From the NCBI GenBank assembly GCA_001465115.1, contig CP013614.1:2480001-2544000 (forward strand): a stretch of DNA of 64,000 nt. Direction: 5' to 3'. Source of the DNA: Enterococcus silesiacus (GTDB lineage: Bacteria > Bacillota > Bacilli > Lactobacillales > Enterococcaceae). Positions 8,481 through 15,790 of the stretch are shown here, in pieces. The notes below the pieces were generated by a model that saw only the letters and a program-made list of their open reading frames with translations, did no database searches and had not been told where the DNA came from. Position numbers and translations under genes: made by a program. Within the stretch, counting starts at the first letter, position 1. Each line of letters starts with the position of its first letter.

Positions 8481-9335
8481 TTAAAAAATGATCTTCGGTG
8501 CTTTTCTCAACTGGATTGTCCAATCTGTTCCTGTTCCAATATGATACAATTTGGAAAACGAATCTTGATTGACAGCCACCCCAATATTGACTAATGAATT
8601 GACATAAACTAAAGGTTCCCCAATATTGACATCTGCAAATGATTTAGCAAATTTCATAATATTTTGGTACACTTTTTTTCCTTGATGATAGATCGTTACC
8701 TGTAATTGATCGTTAGGAACAATTTTTTCTTCTTTCATGAAGGCAAACGGAATATTTGTCCACAAGGAACCAAAACGAATATCTAAAACATCGATACTTC
8801 CTTCTAAGATATGCCCCTCTTGCTTTGCTTCAATTAAAGGCAATGTTTGAATAGAGTCCATCGCGACGATGCTACCCAGTTCTTCAAAAGAAATTTCGCT
8901 ACTAGCTAAACGGGCACCATTATAAGCATAGATATCTCTGCCATGAAAGGTGTGACTTTCCTCTGAATGCGGTAAGCGACTGGTCACTTCATCGATCGAG
9001 CGGATTTCTTCGATTCCTTGATAATGTAAAATATGCGTCAAAGAACCATTGTCCGGCGTTATAATATAGTGTCCTGAGCTTGTCTTAGCGACAATACTTC
9101 GTCTAGCACTACCTACTCCTGGATCGACAACTGATACAAAAACTGTTTCTTTTGGCCAATATTTTACAGTTTGATACAAACGATAAGACGCTGCCCAAAT
9201 ATCATAGGGAGGAATCTCATGGGTCAAATCTCCAACGATGATCTCATTGCTTACCATATGTGCTACACCATACATAGCGCTTACTGCTCCATCACCCAAC
9301 CCAAAATCAGTTTGTAAAACTAAATAGTTCCCCAT
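8481..9335 (-). CDS. SAM hydroxide adenosyltransferase (DUF62 family)
   Basis: 284 residues from ATG 9335, with GGAGAGGAG upstream; the in-frame ATG at 9362 precedes this site and is unlikely. Family motifs are all present: [12 protein letters not shown] at the N-terminus, [14 protein letters not shown] near residue 71-84, [11 protein letters not shown] near 96-106 and TFHGRDIYA near 131-139. Studied bacterial and archaeal members hydrolyse S-adenosylmethionine to adenosine and methionine; the fluorinase and chlorinase are relatives, but halogenation is unlikely here. The gene heads an operon with the UPF0397 S component and EcfA/EcfT, suggesting processing linked to uptake. Its physiological purpose is unknown. 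Confidence 0.87.
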   Translation of the reverse strand: MGNYLVLQTDFGLGDGAVSAMYGVAHMVSNEIIVGDLTHEIPPYDIWAASYRLYQTVKYWPKETVFVSVVDPGVGSARRSIVAKTSSGHYIITPDNGSLTHILHYQGIEEIRSIDEVTSRLPHSEESHTFHGRDIYAYNGARLASSEISFEELGSIVAMDSIQTLPLIEAKQEGHILEGSIDVLDIRFGSLWTNIPFAFMKEEKIVPNDQLQVTIYHQGKKVYQNIMKFAKSFADVNIGEPLVYVNSLVNIGVAVNQDSFSKLYHIGTGTDWTIQLRKAPKIIF

Positions 9336-9380
9336 CTTGTTGCTCCTCTCCGAGTAATCCAATAAATCTGTTATTTCACG

Positions 9381-9416
9381 AAAAAATAGGACAAGTATCC
9401 ATCGTTTTCCCTATCA
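9381..9416 (-). promoter_or_regulatory. Possible leader attenuator of the SAM-hydrolase operon
   Basis: Just after the predicted start site the transcript would hold GATAGG, about 19 bases, CCTAT and then six Ts, a terminator-like hairpin in the leader about 45 bases before the gene. The stem is short, so function is uncertain. I could not match it to a known SAM or preQ1 riboswitch. Confidence 0.4.
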
Positions 9417-9426
9417 ATTCTCAAAC

Positions 9427-9455
9427 ATATTACCTTTTTATCATCATTCTGTCAA
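9427..9455 (-). promoter_or_regulatory. Promoter of the SAM-hydrolase/ECF operon
   Basis: On the minus strand TTGACA, 17-base spacer, TAATAT, about 90 bases upstream of the ATG at 9335. This is the best promoter match in the 440-bp gap between 9336 and 9775. Confidence 0.75.
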
Positions 9456-9518
9456 TGAAATTATCGAACAATAGACTATACATATCGATAATCATTCGTT
9501 ATTTATAAAACAGAAAAA

Positions 9519-9564
9519 ATGTGGCTAGGACATAACTCTGCGAGTCACATCCTAGCCACATAAA
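9519..9564. repeat. Dispersed intergenic hairpin repeat
   Basis: A stem ATGTGGCTAGGA / TCCTAGCCACAT. Its loop and right arm (9534-9561, 28 bases) are identical to 48345-48372, where the left arm is replaced by unrelated bases. Confidence 0.75.
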
Positions 9565-9669
9565 ATCGGTTCTATAATATATTGTGTTGGTGGAAATCAA
9601 AAAAGATTTTCTACCAGCACTTTTTTAAGCATTTAAACACAAAAAGGAACAACTAACTGATAAAATGAA

Positions 9670-9766
9670 CCTGTCATCTCTAAGTATGACAGGAAAAAGC
9701 CTGTAGGTCGATCACTTTCGTTTTCATTCTGTTTGGTGAGGGCGATAGCCCTCATGGGTGTTTGTC
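9670..9766. repeat. 97-bp dispersed repeat, copy B
   Basis: Perfect copy of 5055-5151. It ends ten bases before the DUF2812 stop codon and probably forms the 3' end of that transcript. The upstream arm that gives copy A its outer stem is absent. Confidence 0.85.
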
Positions 9767-9775
9767 TCGGCCTCT

Positions 9776-10330
9776 TTATTTCGGTTCTTCTTTTTTGATA
9801 ATCTGGTTAAGTCTCAAAAAATTCCTTACTTGAATCCCCGTCAATACCGTCATAATCACGCCATATATCGCTAACAAAACTAGAAAAATTATACTTCGTT
9901 CTTCATTTCTATATAGCAACATCGGAATCAAATACCACACTGGAAATAACGCAACAAGAGAAATAGTCCCTTGGAACCTCACAACCTTCTTCGCCATTTC
10001 CGCGCGAGATGGTGCATCATTAAAAATCACATTCTCTTCTGCTACTTCAGATTTTAACTTTCTAAAATAATACCAATTGCCAAATTTATAGAAATATTCC
10101 CAGCCACAATCTTCAAAAAGCTGTAAATACGCCTCAACATCCTTATCTTCTTGTTTAAAATCTAATTGATACACATACTCTTCTGGATCACATTTTTCAA
10201 AGATGTAGGTACTAAATGGCAATTTAAGATCTACCATTTTCCACCCTTTTTTATGTTGTTCTTGTAAAAATTGTTCTTCCTCTAAATAATCTGCCAATTC
10301 AAAACGTCTTCTTATTTTTTTAGTCTCCAT
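9776..10330 (-). CDS. DUF2812 membrane protein
   Basis: 184 residues. The N-terminal about 110 residues match the DUF2812 pattern: a basic start (TKKIRRRFELADY), QEQHKKGWKMVD, then a repeat-like half ending GWEYFYKFGNWYYFRK. Two hydrophobic segments follow near residues 118-138 and 142-166, and the end is lysine-rich, so the domain is probably membrane-anchored in the cytosol. The start overlaps the end of the padR gene by 11 bases, making a two-gene unit. In this family pairing the membrane protein is usually the regulated partner of PadR, possibly in an envelope-stress response; the molecular function is unknown. Confidence 0.82.
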   Translation of the reverse strand: METKKIRRRFELADYLEEEQFLQEQHKKGWKMVDLKLPFSTYIFEKCDPEEYVYQLDFKQEDKDVEAYLQLFEDCGWEYFYKFGNWYYFRKLKSEVAEENVIFNDAPSRAEMAKKVVRFQGTISLVALFPVWYLIPMLLYRNEERSIIFLVLLAIYGVIMTVLTGIQVRNFLRLNQIIKKEEPK

Positions 10331-10646
10331 CTACTTTCTCTCCAATACTATTTTTGTACAATCGATTAATTCTATTGATTTCTTGAACCAGTATTTCTTC
10401 TCCCAATTCAGTAATCAGATAACTTTTCCGTCTATTTTCTTCTTTTGTGGCCTGGATCAAACCATCTTTCTCCATTTTGCTAAGGCTACCATACATGGTA
10501 CCTGCACTGATAATGATTTCTTGATCTGTCAGTTCTTTCACATACTGAATAATGTTGTAGCCATGACGTTCTTTTCTAAGAGCAAATAATATATAAAAGC
10601 CAGTTTCTGTCATTGGTATATAGATTCGTTTTAGCTTGTCTTCCAT
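10320..10646 (-). CDS. PadR-family transcriptional regulator
   Basis: 108 residues. A PadR winged helix is clear: ETGFYILFALRKERHGYNIIQYVKE, then GTMYGSLSKMEKDGLI as the recognition helix region and an IKRKSY-like wing (ENRRKSYLITELGEEIL). The C-terminal part is a short dimerisation helix, so it belongs to the small-C-terminus PadR group. It starts 25 bp downstream of two 19-bp palindromes set in its own promoter, strongly suggesting autorepression of the padR-DUF2812 pair. The inducing signal cannot be predicted. Confidence 0.9.
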   Translation of the reverse strand: MEDKLKRIYIPMTETGFYILFALRKERHGYNIIQYVKELTDQEIIISAGTMYGSLSKMEKDGLIQATKEENRRKSYLITELGEEILVQEINRINRLYKNSIGEKVDGD

Positions 10647-10670
10647 TTAGTTGCTGCTCCTTTCCAAGTT

Positions 10671-10689
10671 TATATCGAAGTTCGATATA
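10671..10689. promoter_or_regulatory. PadR operator 2
   Basis: 19-bp near-palindrome TATATCGAAGTTCGATATA, with one central mismatch. It lies just downstream of the predicted start site (about 10694, minus strand). Confidence 0.7.
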
Positions 10690-10699
10690 TCGTACCACT

Positions 10700-10728
10700 A
10701 TATTATATCGAACCTCGATATAAGTCAA
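10700..10728 (-). promoter_or_regulatory. padR promoter with operator 1 in the spacer
   Basis: TTGACT, a 17-base spacer and TAATAT on the minus strand. The 19-bp palindrome TATATCGAACCTCGATATA at 10704-10722 fills the spacer, so a bound dimer would block polymerase. The two operators start 33 bp apart, about three helical turns, on the same face. Confidence 0.8.
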
Positions 10729-10793
10729 GCTTGTTTTGAAACTTTTGTAAAAGTTTTTCAAGCAATCTTTAGATTATCTAAAAAAATTCGAAA

Positions 10794-10822
10794 CAAAAAA
10801 AGCCGAAGGGAAATCCCTTCGA
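10794..10822 (-). terminator. tuf / str operon terminator
   Basis: Stem CGAAGGG-AAAT-CCCTTCG with a following run of seven or more Ts on the minus strand, about 60 bases after the tuf stop. Confidence 0.85.
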
Positions 10823-10881
10823 CTTACGTCCGAGTACGCCGATGTTTTACGTCGGTTTTGTTACTTTATATTAATCTGTAA

Positions 10882-12069
10882 TTATTTAGTAATTTCAGAA
10901 ACAACGCCTGAACCAACAGTACGTCCGCCTTCACGAATTGAGAAACGAGTTCCTTCTTCGATAGCGATTGGGTGGATTAATTCAACGTCCATTGCTACGT
11001 TATCACCAGGCATTACCATTTCGATACCTTCTGGCAATTCAACTACACCAGTTACGTCAGTTGTACGGAAGTAGAACTGAGGACGGTAGTTAGTGAAGAA
11101 TGGAGTGTGACGTCCGCCTTCTTCTTTTGATAAAACATAAACTTCAGCTTTAAATTTTGTATGAGGAGTGATAGTAGCAGGTTTTGCTAATACTTGTCCA
11201 CGTTCGATGTCTTCACGGGCTACACCACGTAATAAAGCACCGATGTTATCGCCAGCTTCAGCGTAGTCTAATAATTTACGGAACATTTCAACACCAGTTA
11301 CAGTTGTTTTCTTAGTATCTTCAGCGATACCAACGATTTCGATTTCATCACCAACGCGAACTTCTCCACGTTCAACACGGCCAGTAGCTACTGTACCACG
11401 TCCAGTGATTGAGAATACGTCCTCAACTGGCATCATGAATGGTTTGTCAGTGTCACGAGTTGGAGTTGGGATATACTCGTCAACTGCAGCCATTAATTCT
11501 AAGATTTTTTCTTCGTATGAAGCGTCGCCTTCTAATGCTTTCAAAGCAGAACCAGCGATAACAGGAGTGTCGTCACCTGGGAAGTCATATTCAGATAATA
11601 AATCACGAACTTCCATTTCTACTAATTCTAATAATTCTTCGTCATCTACCATATCCATTTTGTTTAAGAAAACAACGATGTATGGTACACCAACGTTACG
11701 TGATAACAAGATGTGCTCACGAGTTTGAGGCATAGGACCATCAGCAGCAGATACTACTAAGATAGCTCCATCCATTTGTGCAGCACCAGTGATCATGTTT
11801 TTAACGTAATCCGCGTGTCCTGGGCAATCCACGTGGGCATAGTGACGAGCATCAGTTTCATACTCGATGTGAGAAGTGTTGATAGTGATACCACGTTCTT
11901 TTTCTTCTGGAGCGTTATCGATATCAGCATAGTTTTGAGCTTCACCGTCACCGTGTTTAGATAACACAGTTGCGATTGCAGCAGTTAATGTAGTTTTACC
12001 ATGGTCAACGTGTCCAATAGTACCAATGTTTACATGGGGTTTAGAACGGTCAAATTTTTCTTTAGCCAT
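10882..12069 (-). CDS. tuf: Elongation factor Tu
   Basis: 395 residues, full length. EF-Tu delivers aminoacyl-tRNA to the ribosome in a GTP-dependent manner. GTPase motifs are intact: [10 protein letters not shown] near residue 19-28, RGITI switch I, DCPGHADY near 81-88 and NKMD near 136-139, followed by the two beta-barrel domains ending in [10 protein letters not shown]. It is the last gene of the rpsL-rpsG-fusA-tuf operon, 139 bp after fusA, with AGGAGG close to the ATG. Codon usage is strongly biased as expected of a highly expressed gene. A terminator follows at 10794-10822. Confidence 0.98.
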   Translation of the reverse strand: MAKEKFDRSKPHVNIGTIGHVDHGKTTLTAAIATVLSKHGDGEAQNYADIDNAPEEKERGITINTSHIEYETDARHYAHVDCPGHADYVKNMITGAAQMDGAILVVSAADGPMPQTREHILLSRNVGVPYIVVFLNKMDMVDDEELLELVEMEVRDLLSEYDFPGDDTPVIAGSALKALEGDASYEEKILELMAAVDEYIPTPTRDTDKPFMMPVEDVFSITGRGTVATGRVERGEVRVGDEIEIVGIAEDTKKTTVTGVEMFRKLLDYAEAGDNIGALLRGVAREDIERGQVLAKPATITPHTKFKAEVYVLSKEEGGRHTPFFTNYRPQFYFRTTDVTGVVELPEGIEMVMPGDNVAMDVELIHPIAIEEGTRFSIREGGRTVGSGVVSEITK

Positions 12070-12208
12070 TTTAAATGTTCCTCCTAAAATATATAAATTT
12101 TATTTTATTTGATAGATAGTTTACAGCTACCTGATCATCTTTAATTAGTTTAACCGAAATCATTAGAAAATCCTAGTCATAAATAAACACACGCTTATTT
12201 CTTAACTA

Positions 12209-14296
12209 TTAAGCGTTGTTTCCGCCATTTTTCTTGATAATTTCTTCTTGTACAGATTTTGGTACATCTTCATAGTGATCAAAGACCATCATAAACGTAC
12301 CGCGACCTTGTGTTGCTGAACGTAACGTTGTAGCGTAGCCGAACATTTCAGCTAGAGGCACCATCGCGTTAACGATTTGTGAGTTACCGTGTGCTTCCAT
12401 TCCTTCAACACGTCCACGACGACTTGTAACGTGTCCCATGATATCACCTAGGTAATCTTCTGGTACAGTGATCGTTACTTTCATCATTGGTTCTAAGATA
12501 ACTGGATTAGCTTTCTTAGCAGCCGCACGTAGTGCCATAGAAGCAGCTACACGGAAGGCTGTTTCATTTGAATCGACATCATGGTATGAACCATCGTAAA
12601 GTTTTGCTTTGATATCAACTAATGGATATCCAGCAAGAACACCGTTGTTCATAGATTCTGCCAAGCCTTTTTCAACCGCTGGGATGTATTCACGAGGAAC
12701 CACACCACCGACGATAGCATTTTCAAATTCAAAACCTTTTCCTTCTTCGTTTGGCGTAAATTCAACCCAGACATGTCCGTATTGACCTTTACCACCAGAC
12801 TGACGTACAAACTTACCTTCTGCCTGAGTTAAAGGCGCACGGAAAGTTTCACGATATGATACTTGAGGAGCACCAACGTTGGCTTCAACCTTGAACTCAC
12901 GTCTCATACGGTCTACTAATACGTCTAAGTGCAATTCGCCCATACCAGAGATAACTGTTTCACCAGTTTCAACGTTTGTTTCAACGCGGAATGACGGATC
13001 TTCTTCTGCAAGTTTTTGCAGAGCCACACCCATTTTATCTTGGTCAGCTTTTGATTTAGGTTCAACAGCAACTTGGATAACTGGTTCTGGGAACTCAATT
13101 GATTCAAGAATTACTGGTGAATCTATCGCACATAAAGTATCACCTGTTGTTGTATCTTTCAATCCAACAGCGGCAGCGATATCTCCTGAGAACACTTTGT
13201 CAATTTCTTTACGAGTGTTCGCGTGCATTTGTAAAATACGACCGATACGTTCTTTTTTGTCTTTAGAAGCGTTCAATACATATGAACCACTTTCAAGGAC
13301 ACCAGAATAGACACGGAAGAATGTTAGACGACCTACGAATGGGTCAGTCATAACTTTAAATGCTAATGAAGCAAAAGGAGCTTCGTCATCGGCAGGACGA
13401 GTAGTTTCTTCGTCTGTCTTAACGTCGATACCTTTGATTGCTTCAATATCAAGTGGTGATGGTAAGTAATCAAGTACTGCATCAAGCATTATTTGAACAC
13501 CTTTATTTTTAAAGGCAGAACCACACATTACTGGGAAGAATTCAACGTTGATCGTTGCTTGGCGGATACCCGCTTTTAATTCTTCGATAGTAATTTCTTC
13601 ACCATCAAGATATTTCATCATTAGGTCTTCATCAGTTTCAGCTACTGCTTCAACTAATTTTTCACGCCATTCAACTGCTTGATCCATATATTCTTCTGGA
13701 ATTTCAGTTTCTTGAATGTCTGTACCTAAGTCATTTGTATAAATTTCAGCTTTCATCGTAATTAAGTCGATGATCCCTGTAAAGTTATCTTCTGAACCAA
13801 TTGGTAATTGGATTGGATGAGCATTAGCTTGTAAACGATCATGTAATGAGTTTACAGAGTATAAGAAATCCGCACCGATTTTATCCATTTTATTACAGAA
13901 AACAATACGTGGAACTTTATAATCAGTTGCTTGACGCCAAACTGTTTCAGTTTGAGGTTCCACACCTGATTGTGAATCAAGAACGGTTACAGCACCATCT
14001 AATACACGTAGTGAACGTTGAACTTCAATAGTGAAATCCACATGTCCTGGTGTATCGATAATGTTTACACGGTAACCTTTCCACTGTGCAGTTGTTGCAG
14101 CAGATGTGATGGTAATACCACGTTCTTGTTCTTGTTCCATCCAGTCCATTTGTGAAGCACCTTCGTGCGTTTCACCAATTTTATGGATTTTACCAGTGTA
14201 GTATAAAATACGCTCTGTTGTTGTTGTTTTACCCGCATCAACGTGAGCCATAATACCGATATTACGAGTGTTTTCTAACGAAAATTCTCTTGCCAT
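12209..14296 (-). CDS. fusA: Elongation factor G
   Basis: 695 residues, usual length. The translocase GTPase that moves tRNA and mRNA through the ribosome and, with ribosome recycling factor, splits it. Motifs: [19 protein letters not shown] near residue 17-35, [19 protein letters not shown] near 81-88 and NKMDK near 135-139; domain IV has [13 protein letters not shown]. The stretch commonly altered in fusidic-acid resistance looks ordinary, but I did not compare it position by position. It lies 82 bp after rpsG and precedes tuf by 139 bp. Confidence 0.98.
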   Translation of the reverse strand: MAREFSLENTRNIGIMAHVDAGKTTTTERILYYTGKIHKIGETHEGASQMDWMEQEQERGITITSAATTAQWKGYRVNIIDTPGHVDFTIEVQRSLRVLDGAVTVLDSQSGVEPQTETVWRQATDYKVPRIVFCNKMDKIGADFLYSVNSLHDRLQANAHPIQLPIGSEDNFTGIIDLITMKAEIYTNDLGTDIQETEIPEEYMDQAVEWREKLVEAVAETDEDLMMKYLDGEEITIEELKAGIRQATINVEFFPVMCGSAFKNKGVQIMLDAVLDYLPSPLDIEAIKGIDVKTDEETTRPADDEAPFASLAFKVMTDPFVGRLTFFRVYSGVLESGSYVLNASKDKKERIGRILQMHANTRKEIDKVFSGDIAAAVGLKDTTTGDTLCAIDSPVILESIEFPEPVIQVAVEPKSKADQDKMGVALQKLAEEDPSFRVETNVETGETVISGMGELHLDVLVDRMRREFKVEANVGAPQVSYRETFRAPLTQAEGKFVRQSGGKGQYGHVWVEFTPNEEGKGFEFENAIVGGVVPREYIPAVEKGLAESMNNGVLAGYPLVDIKAKLYDGSYHDVDSNETAFRVAASMALRAAAKKANPVILEPMMKVTITVPEDYLGDIMGHVTSRRGRVEGMEAHGNSQIVNAMVPLAEMFGYATTLRSATQGRGTFMMVFDHYEDVPKSVQEEIIKKNGGNNA

Positions 14297-14378
14297 TCTA
14301 GGGTGTTCTCCTCTCTTTATTTAAATCGATTGTAAAGTGACTGTCTGTCGTAAAGTTAAATTACATACAGAGAGGATT

Positions 14379-14849
14379 TTACCAACGATAATGTGCAAAC
14401 GCACGGTTAGCGTCAGCCATTTTGTGTGTGTCTTCACGTTTTTTAACTGAAGCGCCTGTGTTGTTGGCAGCATCCATGATTTCTTTCGCTAGACGTTGTT
14501 CCATTGTATGTTCACCGCGTAGGCGAGCATAGTTAACAACCCAACGCAAGCCTAAAGTTGTACGACGTTCTGGACGAACTTCAACTGGTACTTGATAGTT
14601 AGAACCCCCAACACGGCGAGCTTTTACTTCTAAGACAGGCATAACGTTTTTCATTGCTTGTTCGAAAACTTCCAATGGATCGTTACCTGTAGATTCTTTG
14701 ATGATATCAAATGAATTATAGATAATATTAGCAGCAATCCCGCGTTTTCCATCAACCATTACACGGTTAATCAAGCGAGTTACTAATTTTGAGTTATAAA
14801 TTGGATCTGGTAAAACATCGCGTTTTGTAACAGGACCTTTACGTGGCAT
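14379..14849 (-). CDS. rpsG: 30S ribosomal protein S7
   Basis: 156 residues, standard S7 length and sequence from [16 protein letters not shown] to AFAHYRW. It binds the 3' major domain of 16S rRNA and nucleates head assembly; in several bacteria it also represses its own operon by binding the rpsL-rpsG junction. Here that junction is only 56 bp (14850-14905). An AAGGAGG-like site precedes the ATG. No anomalies. Confidence 0.98.
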   Translation of the reverse strand: MPRKGPVTKRDVLPDPIYNSKLVTRLINRVMVDGKRGIAANIIYNSFDIIKESTGNDPLEVFEQAMKNVMPVLEVKARRVGGSNYQVPVEVRPERRTTLGLRWVVNYARLRGEHTMEQRLAKEIMDAANNTGASVKKREDTHKMADANRAFAHYRW

Positions 14850-14905
14850 CCGTAACTCCTCCTTCCGAAAATTCTTTATTGTATAAGACCTTAGTGATTG
14901 TCAAA

Positions 14906-15325
14906 TTATTTAGCAGCTTTAGGCATTTTAGTACCATATTTAGAGCGGCTTTGTTTACGATCTGTAACACCGGCTGTATCAAGCGCACCACGTACGATAT
15001 GATAACGTACCCCTGGTAAATCTTTTACACGTCCACCGCGTAATAGTACCACGCTATGTTCTTGTAAGTTATGACCGATCCCTGGGATATAAGCTGTTAC
15101 TTCGATTAAGTTAGACAAACGAACACGGGCATATTTACGTAAAGCCGAGTTAGGTTTTTTAGGTGTCATTGTTCCCACACGAGTACAAACCCCACGCTTT
15201 TGTGGTGAGTTTACGTTCGTTTGAGATTTCTTAAAACTATTATATCCTTTGTTCAACGCTGGTGAATTAGATTTCTCCACCTTTGATTTACGAGGTTTAC
15301 GTACTAATTGATTAATTGTAGGCAT
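14906..15325 (-). CDS. rpsL: 30S ribosomal protein S12
   Basis: 139 residues. S12 lines the decoding centre of the small subunit. The segment [14 protein letters not shown] keeps the lysine at the position whose change gives streptomycin resistance in other bacteria, so the sequence looks wild type there. It is the first gene of the str operon, transcribed from the promoter at 15488-15516 through a leader of about 155 bases. The ATG at 15325 has an AGGAGG site. Confidence 0.98.
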   Translation of the reverse strand: MPTINQLVRKPRKSKVEKSNSPALNKGYNSFKKSQTNVNSPQKRGVCTRVGTMTPKKPNSALRKYARVRLSNLIEVTAYIPGIGHNLQEHSVVLLRGGRVKDLPGVRYHIVRGALDTAGVTDRKQSRSKYGTKMPKAAK

Positions 15326-15487
15326 TCCTTGTTTCCTCCTTCCTCATTTCGCATCTAGTTCCACACATCCAGGTGGTTCTTTTTTAGCGATAAAAAATAA
15401 TGCAATCTCTGCACTCATTATCAAATATGCTTCGATAGACAGTCAGCACGTCTCCAACGAGAGACCTGTAGATAAAGCACCTTTGAT

Positions 15488-15516
15488 AGCATATCACGTC
15501 ATATTTTGTTTGTCAA
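15488..15516 (-). promoter_or_regulatory. str operon promoter
   Basis: On the minus strand a perfect TTGACA box, a 17-base spacer and TATGCT. Transcription would start near 15481, leaving a leader of about 155 bases that contains possible short stems (CGTCTCCAACGAGAGAC near 15449-15465). Confidence 0.8.
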
Positions 15517-15605
15517 TATCATTATTCCTTATTTCTACTTTTTAAACTAAAAAAATCATTAAGGTTAAGCTGATAGCCTTCTCCTACAAAAAATCCCATT
15601 AGGCT

Positions 15606-15637
15606 ATCTAGAAACCTAATTAAATTCTAGATTTTTA
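15606..15637 (+). other. Terminator-like hairpin in the rpsL-protease gap
   Basis: ATCTAGAA and TTCTAGAT arms (15606-15613, 15625-15632) followed by TTTTTA. No plus-strand gene precedes it. The 465-bp gap 15326-15790 otherwise holds the str leader and promoter, a GATAGCC/GGCTATC inverted repeat (15570-15607), AT-rich sequence with no clear promoter, and a micro-ORF at 15721. Confidence 0.4.
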
Positions 15638-15720
15638 CAATAATAATCTATATTAATCCATAGTAACAAATAATAAACTAAAGTATAAATATAGCGAACA
15701 CAGGAGGTGGAATTATTGCT

Positions 15721-15741
15721 ATGACTAATACGATTCAGTAA
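15721..15741 (+). other. Six-codon reading frame with a strong ribosome binding site
   Basis: AGGAGGTGG at 15702-15710 precedes an ATG at 15721 that opens a six-codon frame (MTNTIQ, then TAA), 49 bases before the protease start. The spacing of ten bases is workable. It may be a leader peptide or a decayed start; nothing else supports translation. Confidence 0.3.
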
Positions 15742-15790
15742 CCAACGTAAACCATGTTGATCAAGTATTATCAAAAAAGGAGGAATTAAC

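Noticed and set aside
9336..9430. Known SAM or preQ1 riboswitch before the SAM-hydrolase operon
   Set aside because: The leader of about 85 bases lacks the junction and pseudoknot pattern of these families; only a simple stem with T-run is visible.
12879..13310. Plus-strand reading frame inside fusA
   Set aside because: It is the antisense shadow of a strongly codon-biased gene.
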